Below, in pieces: positions 13,948 to 21,278 of a stretch of DNA of 46,213 nt; positions within the stretch are counted from its first letter, which is position 1; each line of letters begins with the position of its first letter. The translations under genes were made by a program, and so were the position numbers. Location: NCBI GenBank assembly GCA_045541475.1, contig JAZQJI010000019.1:1-46213 (forward strand), given 5' to 3'. The notes under the pieces are model-generated. The model saw nothing but the letters and a program-made list of their open reading frames with translations, was not told the DNA's origin and searched no databases. Source of the stretch: RGIG3077 sp045541475. GTDB lineage: Bacteria; Bacillota; Clostridia; Oscillospirales; Ruminococcaceae.

Positions 13948-16047
13948 ATGAATTATATGTATGAAGGCTGGAACGGCTTTGAAAAAGGCACATGGGTTAA
14001 CGAAATTAACGTACGCAGCTTTATTAAGCATAACTACACCCCTTACGACGGTGACGAAAGCTTTTTGGAAGCACCCACACAACGCACAGTCGATTTATGG
14101 GAGCAGGTTCTTGAACTTTCCGCAAAGGAAAGAGAAGCCGGCGGCGTTCTTGATATGGATACAAAAATCATTTCCACAATAACCTCACATGGTCCGGGAT
14201 ATCTCGACAAGGACAAAGAGCAGATTGTCGGCTTTCAGACTGACAAGCCTTTTAAACGCGCTTTAATGCCCTACGGCGGTATTCGCATGGCTGAAAAAGC
14301 CTGCAAGGATAACGGCTTTACACTTGATGAAAGCGTAAAGGAATTTTTTACAATTCACAGAAAAACACATAACGCAGGCGTTTTTGATGCATATACGCCC
14401 GAAATGCGCGCGTGTCGTTCAAGCCACATTATAACAGGTCTGCCCGATGCTTACGGCAGAGGAAGGATAATCGGAGATTACCGCAGAGTAGCCCTTTACG
14501 GCGTTGACAGACTGATTGAAGACAAAATCGAACAAAAAGCCACTACACGTTCAGCGATGTATTCGCAGGTGATCAGAGATAGAGAAGAACTTGCCGAACA
14601 AATACGTGCATTGCAGGATTTGAAAAAAATGGCAGCAAGCTACGGCTTTGATATATCACTGCCTGCAAACAACACAAAGGAAGCTATTCAATGGCTTTAT
14701 TTCGGATATCTTGCGGCGGTTAAGGAACAAAACGGCGCGGCAATGTCGTTGGGACGCACCTCGACATTCCTTGATATTTACGCAGAGCGTGACCTTAAAA
14801 ACGGCGTTTTCACTGAAAAGGAACTTCAGGAAATGGTTGACCATTTCATCATGAAGCTCAGACTTATAAAATTTGCACGCACGCCTGAATATAACGCTTT
14901 GTTCTCGGGCGATCCCCAATGGGTAACAGAATCTATCGGCGGTATTTCAATTGACGGACGACATCTGGTAACCAAAATGTCCTACCGTTATCTGCATACG
15001 CTTGAAAACTTAGGTGCCGCTCCCGAACCAAACCTCACTGTACTTTGGTCAACAAGGCTGCCTGAAAATTTCAAGAGATTCTGTGCGAAGATATCTATCG
15101 AAACCTCATCAGTTCAATACGAAAATGATGACCTTATGCGATTTACCCACGGCGATGATTATGCAATTGCCTGCTGTGTATCTTCGATGAGAGTAGGCAA
15201 GGAAATGCAGTTTTTCGGTGCAAGAGCAAACCTTGCAAAGTGCTTGCTTTACGCAATTAACGGCGGTGTTGATGAAATTACGGGCGAGCAGATTGCTCCC
15301 GAATTCCGCCCGATAACATCGGAATATCTTGATTACGACGAGGTTATAAAAAAATACGATGCAATGATGGAGTGGCTTGCAGACGTTTATGTAAACACTT
15401 TAAACATCATTCACTATATGCATGATAAATACTGCTACGAAAAATTGCAAATGGCTTTGCATGATAAAAACGTTACCCGTTGGTTTGCAACAGGTATTGC
15501 AGGTCTTTCAGTTGTTGCTGATTCGCTTTCGGCAATTAAATACGCAAAAGTAAAAGTACTGCGTGATGAAAAAGGTCTTGCTGTGGATTATCAGGTTGAA
15601 GGCGATTTCCCCAAATACGGCAACGATGACGACCGTGTTGATAAAATCGCATACAACATTGTTCACATGTTTATGGAGCATATCAGAAAAAATCACACCT
15701 ATCGCGACAGTATCCCGACAACATCAATTCTGACAATCACTTCAAACGTAGTTTACGGCAAATATACAGGCTCTACCCCAGATGGACGCAAAAAGGGCGA
15801 AGCCTTTGCACCCGGTGCAAATCCCATGCACCGTCGTGACAGCAAAGGCGCTATCGCATCACTTTCGTCAGTATCAAAATTGCCGTTTAAAGACGCTCAG
15901 GACGGAATTTCAAACACATTTTCGATAATACCCAACGCTTTGGGCAAGGATGACAACGTTTTTGTCGGGGATATTGAAATTGACAGTTTTTGCTCAAACG
16001 GCGCTTGCTCAACCCCTACCCTGTTCGAAGGTCTTGATTGCGAATAG
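13948..16047 (+). CDS. pflB: Pyruvate formate-lyase core subunit without the glycyl radical domain
   Basis: PFL splits pyruvate with CoA into acetyl-CoA and formate. This 699-residue protein holds the core: GGIRMAEKACKDNGFTLDES, RTSTFLDIYAERDLKNGVFT, TVLWSTRLPENFKRFCAKIS, the catalytic Cys pair in DYAIACCVSSMRVGKEMQFF, and TPDGRKKGEAFAPGANPMH. It ends after SNTFSIIPNALGKDD with an extra tail of about 30 residues containing three Cys (DSFCSNGACSTPTLFEGLDC), and then a stop. A standard PFL of about 750 residues would continue into the glycyl radical domain, which here is the separate gene at 16101. The start codon ATG 13948 follows GGGAG. The split is not a simple frameshift: the next gene has its own ribosome site and start. 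Confidence 0.92.
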   Translation: MNYMYEGWNGFEKGTWVNEINVRSFIKHNYTPYDGDESFLEAPTQRTVDLWEQVLELSAKEREAGGVLDMDTKIISTITSHGPGYLDKDKEQIVGFQTDKPFKRALMPYGGIRMAEKACKDNGFTLDESVKEFFTIHRKTHNAGVFDAYTPEMRACRSSHIITGLPDAYGRGRIIGDYRRVALYGVDRLIEDKIEQKATTRSAMYSQVIRDREELAEQIRALQDLKKMAASYGFDISLPANNTKEAIQWLYFGYLAAVKEQNGAAMSLGRTSTFLDIYAERDLKNGVFTEKELQEMVDHFIMKLRLIKFARTPEYNALFSGDPQWVTESIGGISIDGRHLVTKMSYRYLHTLENLGAAPEPNLTVLWSTRLPENFKRFCAKISIETSSVQYENDDLMRFTHGDDYAIACCVSSMRVGKEMQFFGARANLAKCLLYAINGGVDEITGEQIAPEFRPITSEYLDYDEVIKKYDAMMEWLADVYVNTLNIIHYMHDKYCYEKLQMALHDKNVTRWFATGIAGLSVVADSLSAIKYAKVKVLRDEKGLAVDYQVEGDFPKYGNDDDRVDKIAYNIVHMFMEHIRKNHTYRDSIPTTSILTITSNVVYGKYTGSTPDGRKKGEAFAPGANPMHRRDSKGAIASLSSVSKLPFKDAQDGISNTFSIIPNALGKDDNVFVGDIEIDSFCSNGACSTPTLFEGLDCE

Positions 16048-16100
16048 GTTTAGGTTGAAATATAGATAATACAGGAAAAAAAAGATGAAGGAGAATTGCT

Positions 16101-16343
16101 ATGGCTGCAACAAAAAATCAAATCGACAATCTCGTAGCTCTGCTTGATGGATACGTTCAAAAGGGCGGACATCATCTTAACGTTAATGTTTTTTCAAAAG
16201 AAACACTGCTTGACGCACAGGCACACCCCGAAAAATATCCACAGCTTACCGTGCGTGTAAGCGGTTATGCAGTAAACTTTATCAAGCTGACTAAGGAACA
16301 GCAGGACGAGGTAATTTCAAGAACATTCCACGACAGCATATAG
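16101..16343 (+). CDS. Separate glycyl radical subunit of pyruvate formate-lyase
   Basis: The 80-residue protein is the missing C-terminal domain of PFL: NLVALLDGYVQKGGHHLNVN, then HPEKYPQLTVRVSGYAVNFI with the radical-bearing Gly in RVSGYAV, and the end LTKEQQDEVISRTFHDSI. It has its own ribosome site (AAGGAG) and ATG 16101, 53 bases after the core gene. It should bind the core protein and carry the radical made by the activase encoded next. It resembles GrcA (YfiD), the spare part for oxygen-damaged PFL in enterobacteria, but GrcA is an extra to a whole PFL and has its own N-terminal part. Here it seems to be the only glycyl domain. Confidence 0.9.
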   Translation: MAATKNQIDNLVALLDGYVQKGGHHLNVNVFSKETLLDAQAHPEKYPQLTVRVSGYAVNFIKLTKEQQDEVISRTFHDSI

Positions 16344-16362
16344 GTATTTAACAGAAAACGAC

Positions 16363-17118
16363 ATGACCGGATATATCCATTCAACCGAAAGCTTTGGCAC
16401 AGTTGACGGCCCTGGCATCAGATATGTAATATTTATGCAGGGCTGCACTCTGCGCTGCAAATACTGCCACAACCCTGATACATGGAAAATTAAAGGCGGC
16501 AAGCCGATTACGGCGCAAAGCGTTATTGATAATTTTAACAAAAACCGCGCGTTTTATTCAAACGGTGGTATAACGGCATCGGGCGGTGAGCCGCTTTTGC
16601 AGATTGATTTCTTAACTGAGCTTTTTTCAATGGCAAAGCGCGAAGGTATTCACACCTGCATCGATACAGCGGGCGTGACGTACAACCCCGCTAATGCCGA
16701 TGAAATTGCCAAGCTTGACGCTTTGATGCAGTATACCGACCTTGTTATGCTTGATATAAAGCATATCGACAATGCTAAGCATATTGAGCTTACGGGAAAG
16801 GAAAACACCAACATTCTGAGCTTTGCAAAATATCTTGAAAGCAAAAAAATACCGCTTTGGGTACGGCATGTGGTTGTGCCGGGATATACCGACAATTACC
16901 GCGATTTGCAAGCTTTGGGAAGGTTTATCGGCACACTTGCAAACCTAAAAGCTCTCGATGTACTCCCCTACCACACACTTGGAATTGAAAAATACAAAAA
17001 TTTGAACATACCGTATTTCCTTGAAGGTGTGCCTGCGCTTAGCAAAAGTGACGCTGTAAAAGCCAAAGCACATATACTTGACGGTATACGGCAAGTGCGG
17101 GAATGCGAAAACAACTAA
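16363..17118 (+). CDS. pflA: Pyruvate formate-lyase activating enzyme
   Basis: The 251-residue radical SAM enzyme has the cluster motif CTLRCKYCHNPDTW (CxxxCxxC) near residue 30, with GPGIRYVIFMQGC before it and the SAM-binding GGITASGGEPLLQ after it. It abstracts a hydrogen from the Gly of the PFL radical domain, here from the protein encoded just upstream. The family's DIKH and VVPGYTDN motifs are intact and its length is normal. Only 19 bases separate it from the glycyl subunit gene and no strong ribosome site is visible, so it is probably co-translated. The operon ends at the terminator at 17149. Confidence 0.95.
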   Translation: MTGYIHSTESFGTVDGPGIRYVIFMQGCTLRCKYCHNPDTWKIKGGKPITAQSVIDNFNKNRAFYSNGGITASGGEPLLQIDFLTELFSMAKREGIHTCIDTAGVTYNPANADEIAKLDALMQYTDLVMLDIKHIDNAKHIELTGKENTNILSFAKYLESKKIPLWVRHVVVPGYTDNYRDLQALGRFIGTLANLKALDVLPYHTLGIEKYKNLNIPYFLEGVPALSKSDAVKAKAHILDGIRQVRECENN

Positions 17119-17148
17119 ACACAAAATCAAGTTATAATATTGAGTTTT

Positions 17149-17186
17149 ATACTGACTTCGTTTTAAACGAGGTCAGTATTTTTTTG
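17149..17186 (+). terminator. Terminator of the pfl operon
   Basis: ATACTGACTTCGTTT pairs with AAACGAGGTCAGTAT, followed by seven T. Confidence 0.88.
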
Positions 17187-17266
17187 CGGATAATATATGC
17201 AATTTACATTTGTAATCGTTTTTTTGGTGCGCACACTGTAATTTTGGGCAATTTTACGCATTTTGC

Positions 17267-17295
17267 TTGACATATAAGAAAAAATACTGTATAAT
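17267..17295 (+). promoter_or_regulatory. Promoter of the CotH/dockerin gene
   Basis: TTGACA (17267-17272), 17 bases, TATAAT (17290-17295): full consensus. It leaves a leader of about 90 bases before ATG 17392. Confidence 0.85.
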
Positions 17296-17391
17296 TTGTA
17301 TGTGTGGTACAATTGAATTAATATGATGTTATTGCTTGGCAAAAGGCCTTGTATTTCTTCTTTATATATACAAAACGAAAGGGTGTGCTAT

Positions 17392-20160
17392 ATGCGTACA
17401 AAACTCGCCAAGGCGGCGTTATCGTTTGTTACAGCCGCTACAATTATCACTAATGCAGCAGTACCGTTAATGCAAAATTATGTGCATACAACAGCTGCGT
17501 CATCAAAACTCGGTGATTTGAATGAAGATAATTCAATTACTGCGCAGGATTATTTGCAGTTAAAGCAATATCTTTTAAGACAATCACAGCAATCTGTCAA
17601 TGCAGACGTAACACAGGACGGAATTGTTAACGTAATTGATTTGACAGCCCTAAAGCGTGATGTTATTACTCCCGAGCCGGAAAATGACCTGAGCTTTTTG
17701 AAAATTAACGAAGTTTGTTCTTCAAACAAAACTTCAATCAAAGATGCAAACGGAACAAGTCCTGACTGGATTGAGCTTTACAACACCGCTGAATATGAAC
17801 TGGATATCAGCGGAGTAGGCGTATCGGACGGTAACACAAACCGCTACAAATTCACCTTCCCCGAGGGAACGACTCTTGCTGTGGACAGCTACATAATCAT
17901 TTTCTGTGATGACGTAAATTCCGTAACACCCGAATATCATGCGGCGTTCAAAATCAGCGCATCAGGCGAGACGATTTATCTTACCGCACCCGATGGCAGT
18001 GATATTGATAGCGTCGCTTTACCCGAGCTTGAAACAGACGTTACATACGGCAGATATACAAATGGTTCGGATAGTTTTGCATTGCTTGCACCTACGCCGC
18101 TATCAACAAATAACAATGCCGAAGTTATGTACCGTGTAGAAAAGCCCGTATTCTCAGTTGAAGGCGGTTTTTATGCATCGGCATTCAACCTTGGCCTGTC
18201 CGATACTTACGGAAACAGCATTTACTATACTCTTGATGGTTCCGATCCGAGAACATCTTCAACCGCAAAGCTTTACAACGGCGAAATCAATATTTATGAT
18301 AATACCGGCAGTGCAAATGTTCTTGCCGCAATTAAAGATATTTCTCTGCGTGGATATACTCCGCCTAATTATAATATAGACAAGGGCATGGTAGTGCGTG
18401 CCGTTTGTAAAGACTCTAACGGTATTTACAGCGATGTTGCCACAAATAACTACTTTATAAACAAAACAAAATCGTATTACACTGATATGAAGGTTCTTGC
18501 TATTTCTACCGATTCTTCAAACTTCTTTGATAACGAAACCGGTATTTATATGGTAGGTAACCAGTATTATCGTTGGAAGAACAGCGGTTCCTTTGATTCA
18601 AGTCTTGATTTAGGCAGCTCTGCAAATCCCACAAATTACAACAGTCAGGGTAAAGATTGGGAGCGTCCTTGCAACATTCAGGTATTTGAACAGGGCGAAC
18701 TGAAATACACCGAGGATGTCGGCGTACGTATTTCAGGCAACTGGTCAACTGCATTCCCGCAAAAGACTATGACGTTATACGCCCGCAGTGAATACGGCAG
18801 CAACAAAATGCAGTATGATTTCTTTGAAGGCGAAGCTGTTGATATTAACGGCGAAAAGATTGACGAATACAAAAAGGTTACGTTAAGAAACGGCGGTAAC
18901 TCTTTTGATAACGCACGTTTCCGTGATGAACTTAACCAATGGTGTGCAAAGGGCTTAAGCCTTGATTTGCAGGCAAAGTATGATTACATTGTATTTATTG
19001 ATGGCGAATTCTGGGGTTACTACACCATGCAGGAAAGACTTGAAGATAATTACATTGAATCGCATTACGGCATTGATGCTGATAATGTAACAACTATTAA
19101 ACTTGGCGACGATTACGAAGGTCTTGAATCAACATATCAGAGCTATGTTGATTTCTGGAACTGGGCAATGTACGCAGATATGTCAAATTCTTCAAATTAT
19201 CAGCGCGTGTGCGATACAATTGATGTTCAGGGCTTTATTGATTTTGTAGTGGTTCAAAGCTATATCTGCAACTGGGACTGCCTTGTAAACTCAAACAACT
19301 GGATGGTTTGGCGTGCCGATGAAATTGATGATACCAACCCCTATGCAGACGGCAAATGGCGCTTTATGCTATATGATACTGAGTATTCCTCGGGCTATGA
19401 TGGCAACTGCAGTCCTTCGTACAATTACTTTGCACACATGAGCAACACAAAGGAAATAGACTGTTTGGCTTCGTTGTTCTTTGCGCTTATGAATAATACA
19501 TCTTTCCGCACGGATTTCTATAATTCATACATAAAAATTGTAGATGAAAACTTTAATGCTGATGCCGTTTCTGCAAAGATTGAAGAGTATTACTCAAAGC
19601 TTGCAACAGCTGTTGAAGATACTTACAGCAGATTTAATCAGGGCAGTGGATTTAAGAGCCATAAGAACGTTGTTAAGAATTTCTTTAACAAGCGTAAAGC
19701 TTATGCAATTCATCATCTGAATCTTCTTTACGGCATACAAGATGGCTGGGTTGATGATCCTAACCTTATCGATCAGTTCAGTTGGAGTATATGGATGAAC
19801 GACGGCAAGGGAACGATTGAATATGCCGATGACGGCAGCATTGTTGTTAACGTTACCCAAACCGGACAATATGCACAGGTTTCATGCGGACCTGTGAAGA
19901 TGGAAGCAGGCAAGACTTACCGAATGACGTACACAATCCGCACAAGTCAGTACATCAACAGTTATGCAATGTTCCAGGAAGGTATTAACGACTATACTAA
20001 CTATTATTATCAGTCGAGAAACTTTAATACCTCGGCAACGACATATACAGAAACTGTTACGATGAACACGACTGATGAAAATGTCAAATTCTTAATCGGA
20101 CTTGATAAGGGTGTTGGAACGTATTACATTTCCAACTTCTCGTTGGTTTGTCTTAACTAA
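17392..20160 (+). CDS. Secreted dockerin protein with lamin-tail, CotH kinase and carbohydrate-binding-like domains
   Basis: I chose ATG 17392 (GAAAGGGTG upstream; signal peptide TKLAKAALSFVTAATIITNA) over the longer frame from 17323. The 922 residues contain, in order: a type I dockerin at about 40-95 (LGDLNEDNSITAQDYLQLKQ and ADVTQDGIVNVIDLTALKR, two calcium loops), a lamin-tail domain at about 105-210 (LKINEVCSSN, DWIELYNT), a chitobiase-like segment (YYTLDGSDPRTSS) near 255, a CotH domain at about 370-700 (VRISGNWSTAFPQKTMTLYA, GYYTMQERLEDNYIESHYG, WRFMLYDTEYSSG), and a C-terminal beta-sandwich resembling CBM4/9-type modules. The dockerin should fix it to a cohesin scaffold, as in ruminococcal cellulosomes. 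CotH proteins are protein kinases in spore coats; the target here is unknown. Confidence 0.9.
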   Translation: MRTKLAKAALSFVTAATIITNAAVPLMQNYVHTTAASSKLGDLNEDNSITAQDYLQLKQYLLRQSQQSVNADVTQDGIVNVIDLTALKRDVITPEPENDLSFLKINEVCSSNKTSIKDANGTSPDWIELYNTAEYELDISGVGVSDGNTNRYKFTFPEGTTLAVDSYIIIFCDDVNSVTPEYHAAFKISASGETIYLTAPDGSDIDSVALPELETDVTYGRYTNGSDSFALLAPTPLSTNNNAEVMYRVEKPVFSVEGGFYASAFNLGLSDTYGNSIYYTLDGSDPRTSSTAKLYNGEINIYDNTGSANVLAAIKDISLRGYTPPNYNIDKGMVVRAVCKDSNGIYSDVATNNYFINKTKSYYTDMKVLAISTDSSNFFDNETGIYMVGNQYYRWKNSGSFDSSLDLGSSANPTNYNSQGKDWERPCNIQVFEQGELKYTEDVGVRISGNWSTAFPQKTMTLYARSEYGSNKMQYDFFEGEAVDINGEKIDEYKKVTLRNGGNSFDNARFRDELNQWCAKGLSLDLQAKYDYIVFIDGEFWGYYTMQERLEDNYIESHYGIDADNVTTIKLGDDYEGLESTYQSYVDFWNWAMYADMSNSSNYQRVCDTIDVQGFIDFVVVQSYICNWDCLVNSNNWMVWRADEIDDTNPYADGKWRFMLYDTEYSSGYDGNCSPSYNYFAHMSNTKEIDCLASLFFALMNNTSFRTDFYNSYIKIVDENFNADAVSAKIEEYYSKLATAVEDTYSRFNQGSGFKSHKNVVKNFFNKRKAYAIHHLNLLYGIQDGWVDDPNLIDQFSWSIWMNDGKGTIEYADDGSIVVNVTQTGQYAQVSCGPVKMEAGKTYRMTYTIRTSQYINSYAMFQEGINDYTNYYYQSRNFNTSATTYTETVTMNTTDENVKFLIGLDKGVGTYYISNFSLVCLN

Positions 20161-20178
20161 CATTTATGCTATTACAAA

Positions 20179-20216
20179 AAAACGGATACCACTTATGTGG
20201 TATCCGTTTTTTTGCT
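20179..20216 (+). terminator. Terminator hairpin, dispersed repeat copy 5
   Basis: Perfect 14-base stem AAAACGGATACCAC/GTGGTATCCGTTTT (20179-20210) with a four-base loop and TTTTTTTG tail, 18 bases after the CotH stop. It is the cleanest member of the hairpin family. Confidence 0.88.
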
Positions 20217-20249
20217 TTATCACAGCCTATTATTATCCGCTACTTCAAG

Positions 20250-20348
20250 TTATAAAAGCCGTATGTAATTGCAAGTTACAAACGGCTCTGCGGGTCGTTC
20301 AATCTTGTAGGTGTAGCCTGCGATTTTGACTTTTTCGGGAATTTTCAT
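20250..20348 (-). pseudogene. Truncated start of a conjugative-element gene
   Basis: From ATG 20348, with GTGAGG upstream, the minus strand reads MKIPEKVKIAGYTYKIERPA and then runs into a hairpin (AGCCGT.../...ACGGCT, 20257-20287) and a stop at 20250, 32 residues in all. The opening is that of a small metallopeptidase-like protein common in Firmicutes integrative elements and phages (MKIP-x-KVKI pattern). The rest is missing. Almost the same hairpin follows the methyltransferase gene at 39025. Confidence 0.5.
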
Positions 20349-20397
20349 AATAACCTCACTTTCGTCATTTGGGTATAAAAATAGCACCTTGACTTTT

Positions 20398-20462
20398 GCC
20401 AAAGTGCTTGTTAACTATTTGATTTTGGCTATAACAAAACCGCCTGATGAATCGGGCGGTTT
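20398..20462 (-). repeat. 64-base repeat with terminator hairpin, copy 2
   Basis: Shares GCCAAAGTGCTTGTTAACTA and TTTGATTTTGG with 6719-6782. Its stem is AACCGCC/GGCGGTT (20438-20462), so the arms differ from copy 1 while pairing is kept. It abuts the stop codon of the Cys-rich gene and could end its transcript. Confidence 0.65.
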
Positions 20463-20643
20463 AATCCGTATGTTTTTCTTTCGGCTCATAGCCGATGCCG
20501 TTGTTGCATTCTTTTCGTTCTTTTAGATTTCTGTAATCAAATCCTTTCGGATGACCGTCTGGGAAAGCGTCACAACAAGCGAGCCAACCATCTTTTAATG
20601 GTCGCCTATGCTTACATTCTCTGCAATCTGTAACACAAATCAT
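20461..20643 (-). CDS. Small Cys-rich protein
   Basis: The 60-residue protein begins MICVTDCRECKHRRPLKDGW and has six Cys, including a DCRECKHRR zinc-ribbon-like knuckle and a CC pair (WLACCDAFPDGHPKGF). The ribosome site GAGGAGG is excellent. It overlaps the small upstream gene by four bases (ATGA) and both probably come from the promoter at 20813-20841. The DC-x-x-C-K-x-R-R motif is shared with that neighbour, so the two may bind metal or each other. Function unknown. Such short Cys-rich proteins are common cargo of conjugative elements. Confidence 0.72.
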   Translation of the reverse strand: MICVTDCRECKHRRPLKDGWLACCDAFPDGHPKGFDYRNLKERKECNNGIGYEPKEKHTD

Positions 20644-20729
20644 ATATATTTCCTCCTCATATATTTATTATAAAAATCCACCTTCCGTCGTTTGCAATCG
20701 ACACAATCAAAAATAGGAACACGTGTCAT
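20640..20729 (-). CDS. Very small CxxC protein (29 residues)
   Basis: ATG 20729 is preceded by AGGAGGAGG, one of the strongest ribosome sites in the window. The product is MTRVPIFDCVDCKRRKVDFY followed by nine residues ending RRKYI. Its stop overlaps the start of the next gene by four bases (ATGA), so the two are translationally coupled. FDCVDCKRRK resembles TDCRECKHRR in that neighbour. It might be a leader peptide that opens the ribosome site of the second gene, or half of a two-part metal-binding protein. Confidence 0.6.
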   Translation of the reverse strand: MTRVPIFDCVDCKRRKVDFYNKYMRRKYI

Positions 20730-20812
20730 AATCAACCTCCTCCTGTAGTGTACGTATTATACATATCAGCAATGTACTCGGGAGATTTCGTGATGATACA
20801 TCTCTTGTCTTT

Positions 20813-20841
20813 ATTATACCACCCTTGCTGTCCGCTGTCAA
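20813..20841 (-). promoter_or_regulatory. Consensus promoter for the two small Cys-rich genes
   Basis: Minus strand TTGACA (20841-20836), 17 bases, TATAAT (20818-20813): full consensus, giving a leader of about 77 bases before ATG 20729. Confidence 0.8.
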
Positions 20842-20849
20842 CCCGTGAT

Positions 20850-21021
20850 ACTTCCGCAAATTCTTCTTTTCAAGTGCCTTGCCCTGCTCAAAGCTTAGCT
20901 TTGTTGGCTTGTATGAGCCGTTGGCAACATCGGGCGCTTCCCAGCTCTTTTTGGTCCACACGTCCTGCCTCTGCCTGCCGTTTTCACAAACGGTTTTAAA
21001 GTCGATTAGCGTAGGTTTCAA
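20850..21021 (-). pseudogene. Gene fragment of unknown family
   Basis: The minus strand reads LIDFKTVCENGRQRQDVW, then TKKSWEAPDVANGSYKPTKL and SFEQGKALEKKNLRKYHG. The frame stays open to 20707, but the last part overlaps the consensus promoter at 20813-20841 and the small CxxC gene, so I end the plausible coding part near 20850. There is no ribosome site and only a TTG could start it. Composition looks like real protein. It may be an internal piece of a mobile-element protein. Confidence 0.35.
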
Positions 21022-21078
21022 AGTTTTGACATAGAATTAGCGGCAAGGAGAATTGCTCTTCCTGCCGCCATGCTTCAG

Positions 21079-21275
21079 TTAGTTGTAAATTATATCGTGG
21101 TTTACGATTTCTGTGGCTCTGCTGCGGATATTATTGATCCGAGCAACCCACTCCATTTGATTATCCGCTTTGAGCTGCTCGGACACACCCTCACGCTCTG
21201 TCATCTGTTTTACAAGCCGAAGGGAGACAACTTCCTTACGAAGTGTCTCCCTTCGGATGTCTTTTAAAACTGATT
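21079..21275 (-). pseudogene. TnpV-like transposon protein, C-terminal remnant
   Basis: Directly after the ABC gene's stop, the minus strand reads LKDIRRETLRKEVVSLRLVK, then QMTEREGVSEQLKADNQMEW and VARINNIRSRATEIVNHDII ending in a stop at 21079. This is the typical C-terminus of TnpV (PF14198), a small protein carried by Tn4451-like and conjugative elements. The N-terminal half is missing. A strong hairpin (CCGAAGGGAGACAACTTC/GAAGTGTCTCCCTTCGG, 21217-21256) sits at its broken start and may end the ABC operon's transcript. The placement marks a mobile-element boundary. Confidence 0.75.
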
Positions 21276-21278
21276 ATT

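Noticed and set aside
16047..16100. Split pyruvate formate-lyase as a simple frameshift
   Set aside because: The core ends with an extra tail and the second gene has AAGGAG and its own ATG 53 bases later; one or two indels would not rebuild a normal PFL.
17323..17391. Earlier start of the CotH/dockerin gene
   Set aside because: The extra 23 residues precede a good ribosome site and would bury the signal peptide.
20707..20849. C-terminal continuation of the frame at 20850-21021
   Set aside because: It overlaps a consensus promoter and the small CxxC gene, and the residues look random.
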